Part shown: piece by piece, positions 1 through 4,985 of the stretch
Numbering within the stretch: the first letter of the stretch is position 1
How the letters are laid out: every line of letters starts with the position of its first letter
Assembly (NCBI GenBank): GCA_946886635.1
Contig: CAMPIW010000025.1
Location: 1-6,029 of the forward strand
Length of the DNA stretch: 6,029 bases
Direction: 5' to 3'
Origin: an uncultured Candidatus Saccharibacteria bacterium
Lineage (GTDB): Bacteria; Patescibacteria; Saccharimonadia; Saccharimonadales; UBA1547
Made by a program: the position numbers and the translations under genes
Notes under the pieces: model-generated
What the model was told of the DNA's origin: nothing
Seen by the model: only the letters and a program-made list of their open reading frames with translations
Databases searched by the model: none

Positions 1-2
1 GG

Positions 3-653
3 GGTGTATTAGCGGGCAAAACTATTTCGTCAATCGCTGCAGGTGGATCGCACACCTGTGCCATTTCAGAAGGAGAAATATTCTGTTGGGGTAGTAATGT
101 CTACGGATCGGTAGGTTCTGGTTCAATAGGTGGACAGCGCAATACGCCAATTGCCGTCGTTGGGGACGTCGTCGGAAAAACCGCCACCAATATTACAACA
201 GGTTGGCGTCATAGTTGTGCCATCGCTAACAACCAAGTTCATTGCTGGGGGGAGAATGGAGCTGGTCAGCTTGGCAATGGTCTTACCACAGATATAGCCA
301 CGTCGGTTGTCGTTTCAGGACTACTTAGCGGCAAGAACGCAACGTCAATTACTGCTGGCATGGTTAACATTGGGTACAGTTGCGCCGTAGCAGATGAGCA
401 AGTCTACTGTTGGGGAGAAAATAATTATAATCAACTAGGTGCCGGACTCGTCGGCAATCAGACAGAGCCAGTTCTCACCCAGGGGGTACTTGCTGGCCAG
501 ACTGTCACCACGCTCATAGCAGGCGGCTCACATACCTGTGCTACCTCGGCATCTAAGTTATACTGCTGGGGTCGAGCCTCTAATGGTCAGGTAGGTAATG
601 GTAGCACCGCCACCTCAGTCGAGCTACCAACGGAAATCTTCCTGCCCAGCTAA
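3..653 (+). CDS. RCC1-repeat protein, C-terminal part (5' partial)
   Basis: The frame is open from the window edge to TAA and gives 216 residues. They form four RCC1-type beta-propeller repeats of about 53-55 residues. Each repeat carries a T/S-C-A element, then CWG, then a GQLGNG-like turn. The two cysteines are exactly nine residues apart in all four repeats (for example HTCAISEGEIFCWG and HSCAIANNQVHCWG), which suggests an intra-blade disulfide in an exported protein. A full propeller usually has about seven blades, so the start and any signal peptide or anchor lie upstream. Bacterial RCC1 proteins are mostly surface or secreted binding proteins; the ligand here is unknown. The next gene downstream, 63 bp away on the same strand, is a prepilin, which fits a surface role. 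The family call is secure; function is inference. Confidence 0.9.
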   Translation, partial: GVLAGKTISSIAAGGSHTCAISEGEIFCWGSNVYGSVGSGSIGGQRNTPIAVVGDVVGKTATNITTGWRHSCAIANNQVHCWGENGAGQLGNGLTTDIATSVVVSGLLSGKNATSITAGMVNIGYSCAVADEQVYCWGENNYNQLGAGLVGNQTEPVLTQGVLAGQTVTTLIAGGSHTCATSASKLYCWGRASNGQVGNGSTATSVELPTEIFLPS

Positions 654-677
654 GGTTAACTTAAAGTACAGCAAGGG

Positions 678-706
678 TTGCAACCAGTTAGTCGCTTCAC
701 TATACT
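678..706 (+). promoter_or_regulatory. Candidate promoter of the prepilin gene, predicting a near-leaderless mRNA
   Basis: TTGCAA at 678-683 and TATACT at 701-706 are separated by 17 bp. The -10 box is the same as that of the rplJ promoter. Transcription would start around 711-716, only 0-6 bases before the ATG at 717. No Shine-Dalgarno sequence precedes that ATG, which fits leaderless translation. The -35 box is only partly consensus, so the call is moderate. Confidence 0.5.
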
Positions 707-716
707 CATAAGCATA

Positions 717-1856
717 ATGCATCCAAAAACAAACACAGCACACCAACACAACAATTTTGTGTTGAAATCTGTTGGTTTTACTATTGTCGAACTGTTAATT
801 GTTATTGTTGTTATTGCTATTCTTGCTGCCATTACTATCGTTGCTTTTAGCGGTATACAAACCAGAGCGGAGGAGTCGAAACTCAAAACCGACTTACATA
901 ATGCTGCCCAAAAAGTACTTATGAATAAAACACTCACTGGCGAGCTGCCTTTAAGCCTTGGCGCAATTGATAATAATAAAGGATTTAAAGCGAGCGAAGG
1001 AACCAAACTAGAGTATTCAATTGTCGACGACAACCACTTCTATATCACCTCAACTTCGACCGTCAGAAAAGCAAAAGCTTTCTGTTACAACAGCAATGGC
1101 GGCATTATCACCGAGGGTGAAGTGTGCCCAGGGCATAGCCCGCCAGAGTATGGCCCGGTTTCCGACCCCGTTGTCCATACCCAAACAGGTGGTTTCTCGG
1201 GCAGAGGGGTAGAGCCAAATCCCTATATTCACACCATTACAATTAACTACGATGTTCAGCCAACAGACTACATTTTCGTACTATTTAACGCCGACTATAG
1301 AACACTATTAACACTTGAAGATCCAGAGGGGCAATCAATTCCATCACTTTACGGTAAATCGATGGGGGCCTCTGGATACCAGCGTCACTATGCCTTTGGT
1401 GTAGGTGGACTTAGCGGCAATCCAACCCTTACCGCCAAAGGTTGTTGGTTTTACGCAGACTGTCGAGAAGATGCAGCTGCGGTCGCGGGGTACTACATTG
1501 TATATGTCTTGCGTGGAATTGGTGCAGATCCAACCGTGGCAGCAACCAGCACTTCCTACGGTATCCAGCCTCGTGGCGTTATCGTGGCGCCTGCTTCACA
1601 GACCCTTGGCCGTGGCAAGTTAGCCATCTTTAGTTCTTTGTCGTACGCCAACTACACCCCAAGCTTTCTCGATGCCTCAAGCCCAGCGCTCACTTGGACT
1701 GTCGACAGCAGTATGCCTAATACAGTTGTGAGAGACGGCATCAGAGCAAAACATGCTTATGGCTCATCATCTGGAACAGTTGAGTACCAAATGCTTACGA
1801 ACCCTACAACAGGGGGCGGAAACTACCATGGGATGGTATTGTTTACGCTCAATTAA
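717..1856 (+). CDS. Type IV prepilin-like protein with large C-terminal domain
   Basis: This is a pilin-like surface protein of 379 residues from ATG 717. The leader ends in KSVG, followed by FTIVELLIVIVVIAILAAI. Prepilin peptidase should cut after Gly20 (base 776), leaving N-methylated Phe at +1 and the conserved Glu at +5. The hydrophobic helix is about residues 21-45. The rest is exported and rich in beta-forming, Gly, Ser and Thr residues. It has two close cysteine pairs, C123/C137 and C243/C249, that could form disulfides. The mature chain of about 359 residues is longer than most major pilins (about 130-180), so this may be a minor or adhesive pilin; residues after about 150 match no domain I recognise. 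The frame also opens at TTG 678, but that codon is the predicted -35 box. GTG 759 would give a conventional 6-residue leader and cannot be excluded. I see no intrinsic terminator before the rplJ promoter. Confidence 0.87.
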   Translation: MHPKTNTAHQHNNFVLKSVGFTIVELLIVIVVIAILAAITIVAFSGIQTRAEESKLKTDLHNAAQKVLMNKTLTGELPLSLGAIDNNKGFKASEGTKLEYSIVDDNHFYITSTSTVRKAKAFCYNSNGGIITEGEVCPGHSPPEYGPVSDPVVHTQTGGFSGRGVEPNPYIHTITINYDVQPTDYIFVLFNADYRTLLTLEDPEGQSIPSLYGKSMGASGYQRHYAFGVGGLSGNPTLTAKGCWFYADCREDAAAVAGYYIVYVLRGIGADPTVAATSTSYGIQPRGVIVAPASQTLGRGKLAIFSSLSYANYTPSFLDASSPALTWTVDSSMPNTVVRDGIRAKHAYGSSSGTVEYQMLTNPTTGGGNYHGMVLFTLN

Positions 1857-1880
1857 ACGTAGTAGGGCAAGCCTATCCTA

Positions 1881-1909
1881 TTGACATTTCCACCTCTAGC
1901 GCGTATACT
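1881..1909 (+). promoter_or_regulatory. rplJ-rplL promoter
   Basis: TTGACA at 1881-1886 matches the -35 consensus fully. TATACT at 1904-1909 lies 17 bp downstream. Predicted transcription start is near 1916, giving an mRNA leader of about 195 bases before rplJ, long enough for the L10 leader and attenuator that follow. The promoter begins 25 bp after the prepilin stop codon. Confidence 0.87.
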
Positions 1910-1921
1910 TACATTCGACAT

Positions 1922-1990
1922 ACCAAAGACAGTGGCTGCGGAAATAAGAGTATTGCTCAAAAAATCTGCTTAATTTACCACCGAGGAACC
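1922..1990 (+). promoter_or_regulatory. Ribosomal protein L10 leader (autoregulatory RNA)
   Basis: The stretch has the two hallmark halves of the L10 leader family. The 5' element ACCAAAGACAGTGG is at 1922-1935 and the 3' element CCACCGAGG at 1979-1987. GTGG and CCAC pair, bringing the GA-containing bases together in what resembles the kink-turn-like site bound by L10-(L12)4. The interior holds short helices and the usual TTAA just before the 3' element. In known examples, excess L10-L12 complex binds here and represses its own operon. The position between a strong promoter and rplJ is exactly as expected. I identified it by motif and position, not by a covariance model. Confidence 0.78.
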
Positions 1991-2014
1991 ATGTAACACA
2001 TACATATATTCTGA

Positions 2015-2047
2015 AGTCTTTGGCGATGCGAGGTCCAAAGACTTTTT
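2015..2047 (+). terminator. Intrinsic attenuator in the rplJ leader
   Basis: AGTCTTTGG (2015-2023) pairs perfectly with CCAAAGACT (2035-2043) across an 11-base loop and is followed at once by a T tract (2043-2047). A further A-T pair can be added at the base. It lies about 25 bases after the L10 leader and 63 bases before the rplJ start, so it is a premature terminator, not an end-of-gene one. The likely model is that L10 binding upstream favours this hairpin. An alternative helix, TGGCGAT (2021-2027) with ATCGCCA (2050-2056), would use part of the same 5' arm and prevent the terminator from forming. Confidence 0.8.
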
Positions 2048-2109
2048 ATATCGCCATTTGTCGGTAACTTAACAACTAGGCCGAATATATTAAAACCAAG
2101 GAGATTTTT

Positions 2110-2634
2110 ATGGCAATTAGTCGCGATAAAAAGAACGAATTGGTTGCTGAATTTACTGAGCTTCTAACTAACGCAAAAACAACTGCGTTTGCTAGTTACC
2201 AAGGTATTAGTGTTGCTCAAATCCAAGCTCTCCGTGCTCAGGCGCGCGAGAGTGGCGTTACTATCAAGGTCGTCAAGAACCGTTTGGTTCGTGTCGTTCT
2301 TGCTGGTATTCCTGCTTACAAGGATGTTGATACTTCTTCATTGAACGGTATGTTGCTTTACGCAATAAGCGCTGAAGATGAAGTTGCACCTGCCAAGGTA
2401 CTTAGCGAATTTGCAAAGACAAACGACGCTTTGGTTATTACCGGCGGACTTTCACTCGAAGGTGGACTATTGTCTGCTGACGACGTAAAAGCACTCGCTG
2501 CACTTCCAAGCAAGTCTCAGCTCATTGCAGAAGTTATTGCTCAATTGCTTTCACCTGTTCACGACGTTACCAACGCGCTTTCGGGCAACTTGCACGCGCT
2601 GCTCGACGGTGTTGAAGCTAAAGCAACCAGTTAA
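2110..2634 (+). CDS. rplJ: 50S ribosomal protein L10 (uL10)
   Basis: This 174-residue protein has the normal bacterial L10 length. It anchors the ribosomal stalk to 23S rRNA and holds L7/L12 dimers for factor recruitment. The globular N-terminal RNA-binding domain (about 1-130) contains the conserved FASYQGISVAQIQALRAQAR, then SGVTIKVVKNRLV at 48-60. LATLP-like ALPSKSQLI at 131-139 leads into the C-terminal helix (about 140-170), which carries the L12-binding segments. AAGGAG at 2098-2103 sits six bases before the ATG. The start codon is unambiguous. rplL follows after 108 bp. Expression is probably controlled by the upstream L10 leader and attenuator. Confidence 0.98.
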   Translation: MAISRDKKNELVAEFTELLTNAKTTAFASYQGISVAQIQALRAQARESGVTIKVVKNRLVRVVLAGIPAYKDVDTSSLNGMLLYAISAEDEVAPAKVLSEFAKTNDALVITGGLSLEGGLLSADDVKALAALPSKSQLIAEVIAQLLSPVHDVTNALSGNLHALLDGVEAKATS

Positions 2635-2637
2635 TTC

Positions 2638-2718
2638 TGGTAGATGGTTATTAGTAAATGGTAAATGGTAAACCAATTACCAAACACCAGCCACTAACTA
2701 CCACATACCAATTACCAA
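2638..2718 (+). other. rplJ-rplL spacer with interrupted long stem and 12-bp direct repeat
   Basis: Four blocks pair in nested order: TGGTAG 2638-2643 with CTACCA 2698-2703; TTAGT 2651-2655 with ACTAA 2693-2697; TGGT 2659-2662 with ACCA 2686-2689; and TGGTAA 2666-2671 with TTACCA 2677-2682. The loop is five bases. The left half is almost free of C and the right half almost free of G. ACCAATTACCAA occurs at 2672-2683 and again at 2707-2718. There is no T tract, so it is not an intrinsic terminator. It may set RNA stability or the L10:L12 expression ratio; function is inference. Confidence 0.5.
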
Positions 2719-2742
2719 TCACTACATTAAAAGGAGGCTATT

Positions 2743-3117
2743 ATGGCTGATTTAAAGAAATTCGCTGAGACCCTTGTTGGTCTTACTGTTCTTGAAGTAA
2801 ACGAACTCAAGACAATCCTAAAAGATGAATACAACATCGAACCAGCTGCTGCTGCAGTAGCTGTTGCCGGACCTGCTGCCGACGCTGCACCTGCAGAAGA
2901 AGCTAAGTCTGACTACACTATCGTTCTTAAGGACGCTGGTGCTCAAAAAGTAGCTGTTATTAAGGCTGTTAAAGACATTACTGGTCTTGGTCTTGGTGAA
3001 GCTAAAGCTATCGTTGACGGCGCACCTGCTACCGTTAAGGAAAACGCTCCAGCTGAAGAAGCTGAAGCTGCAAAGAAAACACTTGAAGAAGCTGGCGCAA
3101 GCGTAGAACTTCAGTAA
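2743..3117 (+). CDS. rplL: 50S ribosomal protein L7/L12 (bL12)
   Basis: This 124-residue protein has standard L12 length. It is the multi-copy stalk protein that recruits and activates translational GTPases. The N-terminal dimerisation and L10-binding helices span about 1-32. An Ala/Pro-rich hinge (about 33-54, [17 protein letters not shown]) follows. The C-terminal factor-binding domain (55-124) has [20 protein letters not shown] at 69-88 and ends [10 protein letters not shown], all diagnostic. The SD sequence AAGGAGG (2731-2737), five bases before ATG, is a full anti-SD match, fitting the need for several L12 copies per L10. It is co-transcribed with rplJ, since no promoter or terminator is evident in the spacer, and ends at a strong terminator. 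Confidence 0.99.
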   Translation: MADLKKFAETLVGLTVLEVNELKTILKDEYNIEPAAAAVAVAGPAADAAPAEEAKSDYTIVLKDAGAQKVAVIKAVKDITGLGLGEAKAIVDGAPATVKENAPAEEAEAAKKTLEEAGASVELQ

Positions 3118-3149
3118 TTCAATCATTCGGCCTTTTGTGAGTTACAATG

Positions 3150-3180
3150 AAAATATCCCTCACAACGAGGGATATTTTTT
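3150..3180 (+). terminator. Rho-independent terminator of the rplJ-rplL operon
   Basis: AAAATATCCCTC (3150-3161) and GAGGGATATTTT (3167-3178) form a perfect 12-bp stem with loop ACAAC, running into a T-rich tail that continues past 3180. It begins 33 bases after the rplL stop codon. The 5' side has only a short A run, so it should work mainly on the plus strand. No clear terminator for the converging yaaA gene is visible in 3181-3262. Confidence 0.92.
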
Positions 3181-3262
3181 ATTTTAGCTGCTAGTAACTG
3201 TAGATTTTTTTGACAACAGTTTATTTATAACTACTGTTAGCTGTGTGGAAAACGTTTACAAA

Positions 3263-4090
3263 TTATATTTGACTGGAAGTGATCGTTGGAGTAAGACGCA
3301 CGCTCAACCCAAGGCCTTTAAACTCTTTGGCGACGAACACTGGCTCTTCAGGCGTACTTAACTCGTCGTTATAACTATACCCAATCTCATTGAAGTCTTG
3401 TAGACGCAACACATCCTCCACCCGGTTGCGTATAAGCCAGCCCGCATACGCTCCGCGCGCAACCTTGGCATGTACAGTAACAAAAGTTGGCTTCCCAGTT
3501 TTTGGGCTCACTGTCAAAAATTTTGGAGAAATAACGCGCGCTTCGTTGACATTTTTTAACACATTTTTCGTATACTCTTTTGCCGATAAGTTAATGATGG
3601 GCTGGCCAGTAGGTAGCTGCTCAGTAATTGCATTACCCCAGTAGGTATAAAGGCTTGTAATATTTGGCTGCGTAGTGTCATGCGTATTACCTGGTAATGT
3701 ATATCCCATTTCAAGACGATACGGCTGAATACTATCGAGTGCACGAAGAACTCCATAGAGTCCCGACAAAATAAATAGGTGGTCATTGGCATAGGCACGG
3801 TCTTCAGATGAAAATGTCTGCGTCTGTAGGCCCGAATATATATCACCAAGGAAACTATCGATAGCGGGGAGTTTTGGTGTCTGTGACGAATACCGCTGCA
3901 GTAAGTCGTGTGTAGTTTGGGCTTTTGCGGGCGAGAGTGCCATTACTTTTTGTACTGTTTCAACGGGTAGCGTTTTTAAATACTTGGCGAGCTCATGCGC
4001 TCGACTATCAAAAACGGGCGTTTGCCCAGAAAAAATCGCACCGTCCGCCGCGCTACGCATCGTTTTAGAAGAATGAATAAGAATAATCAC
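3263..4090 (-). CDS. yaaA: Peroxide-stress protein YaaA family (DUF328)
   Basis: The product has 275 residues; the family usually has about 250-260. YaaA proteins lower free intracellular iron during hydrogen peroxide stress, limiting Fenton damage, and the E. coli member binds DNA. Family signatures are LSGLYGVLR (108-116) with QPYRLEMG (122-129), NLSAKEYTKNV (167-177), HAKVARGAYAG (207-217) with IRNRVED just after, and FNEIGYSY (233-240). The N-terminus MIILIHSSKT replaces the usual VLSPAKT-like start but keeps the Ser and Lys. The start is GTG at 4090. Only a weak AAGAG lies three bases upstream, so translation may be near-leaderless from the adjacent -10-like TATTAT. It converges on rplJ-rplL and is not in an operon with it. 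Confidence 0.92.
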   Translation of the reverse strand: MIILIHSSKTMRSAADGAIFSGQTPVFDSRAHELAKYLKTLPVETVQKVMALSPAKAQTTHDLLQRYSSQTPKLPAIDSFLGDIYSGLQTQTFSSEDRAYANDHLFILSGLYGVLRALDSIQPYRLEMGYTLPGNTHDTTQPNITSLYTYWGNAITEQLPTGQPIINLSAKEYTKNVLKNVNEARVISPKFLTVSPKTGKPTFVTVHAKVARGAYAGWLIRNRVEDVLRLQDFNEIGYSYNDELSTPEEPVFVAKEFKGLGLSVRLTPTITSSQI

Positions 4091-4098
4091 GTGCTCTT

Positions 4099-4127
4099 AT
4101 AATAATCGAGCTCTCTTTAAAAATGAA
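4099..4127 (-). promoter_or_regulatory. Weak candidate promoter of yaaA
   Basis: On the minus strand, TATTAT (4104-4099) resembles a -10 box and ends eight bases before the GTG start. TTCATT (4127-4122), 17 bp upstream, is a poor -35 box. It overlaps the T tract of the terminator of the preceding minus-strand gene. If used, the transcript would begin within a few bases of the start codon. Confidence 0.3.
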
Positions 4128-4166
4128 ATGGCCACGCTTCAATTAAGAAGCGTGGCGGTCATTTCA
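4119..4166 (-). terminator. Terminator of the GC-rich minus-strand gene
   Basis: GCCACGCTTC (4131-4140) and GAAGCGTGGC (4147-4156) form a perfect 10-bp stem with loop AATTAA. It is extended by TGAAATG (4124-4130) paired with CATTTCA (4160-4166) around a three-base bulge. Only on the minus strand does a T tract follow (complement of 4123-4119); on the plus strand the hairpin runs into CCCTTATAC. It therefore ends minus-strand transcription from 4448 and shields yaaA from read-through. Confidence 0.72.
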
Positions 4167-4211
4167 CCCTTATACAATAAGGAGGCGGATCTTACGGCGG
4201 GCGTAGCCTCG

Positions 4212-4448
4212 TCACCTCGACGCGGTCAGCGCATTGATGTTCAGGTGGGCAAACTCGACGTATGCCAGGTGAAAATCCGGGTGCTTCATCAAGCACGTCT
4301 TGCGAAATGCAATGCACACCGCGTGACGTGCACGCGTACGAACGCTCTGATTTTCACTGCTCAGCTTGTCGATGTGGCTGTCAGCGATGTAGATGTCTGC
4401 AGTCCAGCCGTCGTGGTGAACTACTCGGTGTGTCGGCTGCATGGCCAA
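4212..4448 (-). CDS. GC-rich 78-residue hypothetical protein, TTG start
   Basis: I recognise no family. The TTG at 4448 is chosen because AAGGAGG (4463-4457) lies eight bases upstream; the in-frame ATG at 4442 would be 14 bases away, and TGA lies immediately before the TTG. The protein is basic and rich in histidine (8 of 78 residues: 7, 11, 12, 25, 42, 56, 60, 68), with cysteines at 45 and 52. No signal peptide or membrane segment is seen. Codons favour G or C in the third position (CTG, ATC, GAC, CAC, AAG), unlike rplJ, rplL or yaaA next door, which suggests acquisition from a GC-rich source. It is a complete monocistronic unit with its own promoter and terminator. The rival plus-strand frame (4128-4481) starts inside the terminator hairpin and lacks a placed SD sequence. 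Confidence 0.75.
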   Translation of the reverse strand: MAMQPTHRVVHHDGWTADIYIADSHIDKLSSENQSVRTRARHAVCIAFRKTCLMKHPDFHLAYVEFAHLNINALTASR

Positions 4449-4456
4449 TCACACCA

Positions 4457-4463
4457 CCTCCTT
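4457..4463 (-). promoter_or_regulatory. SD sequence that selects the TTG start at 4448
   Basis: AAGGAGG on the minus strand is a full match to the 16S anti-SD and sits eight bases from TTG. A copy of its complement lies in the same transcript's 3' UTR (4185-4179 on the minus strand), so it may be masked by long-range pairing. Confidence 0.7.
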
Positions 4464-4490
4464 ATATTGTGTAAAAGATGAAATAAACAA

Positions 4491-4542
4491 GCATCAAACG
4501 ATGCCATAATTATATTATAACATAAATATTAAATTTTGTTAA
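4491..4542 (-). promoter_or_regulatory. Strong extended -10 promoter and early leader hairpin for the 78-residue gene
   Basis: On the minus strand, TTAACA (4542-4537), a 17-bp AT-rich spacer and TGTTATAAT (4522-4514) form an extended -10 promoter with a perfect TATAAT. Initiation is expected near 4507. The first transcribed bases can form a small hairpin, GCATC-GTTT-GATGC (4504-4491), followed by a T-rich but interrupted stretch. The leader to the TTG is about 60 bases. Confidence 0.78.
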
Positions 4543-4575
4543 GTGTGTGCTAAAATGGTTACCCTTTACGCTAGA

Positions 4576-4605
4576 TTGGCTTTATTTCGTGAAATGGAGC
4601 ATAAT
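4576..4605 (+). promoter_or_regulatory. Candidate promoter for the 85-residue gene
   Basis: TTGGCT (4576-4581) and CATAAT (4600-4605) are 18 bp apart. The predicted start near 4612 gives a leader of about 24 bases. It is divergent from the minus-strand promoter at 4514-4542, so 4474-4635 is a bidirectional control region. Confidence 0.45.
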
Positions 4606-4635
4606 AGATAGAACCATCTAAAAAGGAAAGAGTCT

Positions 4636-4893
4636 ATGGCGCCAAACAAACGATACGCAACGACACAACGTGCCCAAGAGTTTCTTAAATCGGAAGCTGG
4701 CATACAAGCTTATACTGAACTTTTACGAATGATAGGGGATGACAGCTACAACACTGCTTCTTCGTTCTCCCCAAGTGCCGAGGACGGTACACTTTCTTTC
4801 ATCGACAAACACATGAGTTATCTCTGTTCGCACCTTAGTGTCGATGCCTCTCAATATTTGTCGAATCTCCGTCTCATCACAAAAGTACGCTAA
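4636..4893 (+). CDS. Small hypothetical protein, 85 residues
   Basis: I do not recognise a family. The ATG is preceded by a purine-rich AAAGGAAAGAG tract (4622-4632), giving an adequate SD sequence. The protein is soluble, with no signal peptide or membrane segment. Residues 10-37 look helical (RAQEFLKSEAGIQAYTELL), 38-55 are a polar Ser/Asp-rich linker, and 56-85 look helical again, ending in the basic LRLITKVR. Codon use matches the surrounding moderate-GC genes, not the GC-rich ones, so it looks native. It has its own candidate promoter and is followed 92 bp later by another plus-strand gene with a strong promoter. Function unknown. Confidence 0.75.
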   Translation: MAPNKRYATTQRAQEFLKSEAGIQAYTELLRMIGDDSYNTASSFSPSAEDGTLSFIDKHMSYLCSHLSVDASQYLSNLRLITKVR

Positions 4894-4905
4894 ACAGTGT
4901 ACTTT
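4882..4905 (+). terminator. Weak hairpin overlapping the stop codon of the 85-residue gene
   Basis: AAAGTAC (4882-4888) and GTACTTT (4899-4905) pair across a 10-base loop containing the TAA. Only a short T-rich stretch follows before TTGACA of the next promoter. At best it is a weak terminator. Confidence 0.25.
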
Positions 4906-4906
4906 C

Positions 4907-4935
4907 TTGACATTTTGCCTCGTAATTGCTATAAG
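4907..4935 (+). promoter_or_regulatory. Strong promoter for the 172-residue protein gene
   Basis: TTGACA (4907-4912) is full consensus. The spacer is 17 bp. TGCTATAAG (4927-4935) gives an extended -10 motif with TATAAG. The transcript should start near 4942, leaving about 44 leader bases. This is among the best promoters in the window, implying high expression of the gene it serves. Confidence 0.87.
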
Positions 4936-4985
4936 TAAAGCTAATACTACATTCAAAACACATACAGATAAGGAAATGCGAGACC

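Larger units (their letters stand above)
4171..4473. repeat. Imperfect inverted repeat bracketing the 78-residue gene
   Basis: The left copy (4171-4188) reads TATACAATAAGGAGGCGG. The right copy (4454-4473) is its imperfect inverse, CCACCTCCTTATATTGTGTA, differing by two substitutions and a two-base insertion. Base composition changes sharply at these repeats: AT-rich outside and GC-rich inside. In the minus-strand mRNA the right copy supplies the SD sequence and the left copy supplies CCTCCTT in the 3' UTR. The left copy also contains a small palindrome, CCTTAT-ACA-ATAAGG (4168-4182). It could be a mobile-cassette end or an RNA-level control element. Confidence 0.55.

Noticed and set aside
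656..1033. Minus-strand 125-codon frame opposite the prepilin start
   Set aside because: It overlaps the unmistakable prepilin signal sequence and is the complement of its hydrophobic codons.
1857..1880. Terminator between the prepilin and rplJ promoter
   Set aside because: Only a four-base-pair TAGG/CCTA hairpin without a T tract is present.
2818..3126. Minus-strand 102-codon frame inside rplL
   Set aside because: It is antisense to a certain L7/L12 gene and its sequence is a complement artefact.
3215..3238. AACAGT/ACTGTT hairpin as the yaaA terminator
   Set aside because: On the minus strand it is followed by an A run, not a T run, and the stem is only six bases with a long loop.
4171..4473. 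Structured non-coding RNA closed by the terminal inverted repeat
   Set aside because: The interior shows strong coding bias on the minus strand and no RNA family motif was recognised; the repeat is kept as a regulatory or mobile-end candidate instead.
4128..4481. Plus-strand 117-codon frame across the GC-rich segment
   Set aside because: It starts inside the terminator hairpin, has no SD sequence at usable distance from a start codon, and its codons look random; the minus frame has a promoter, SD sequence and consistent GC third-position bias.
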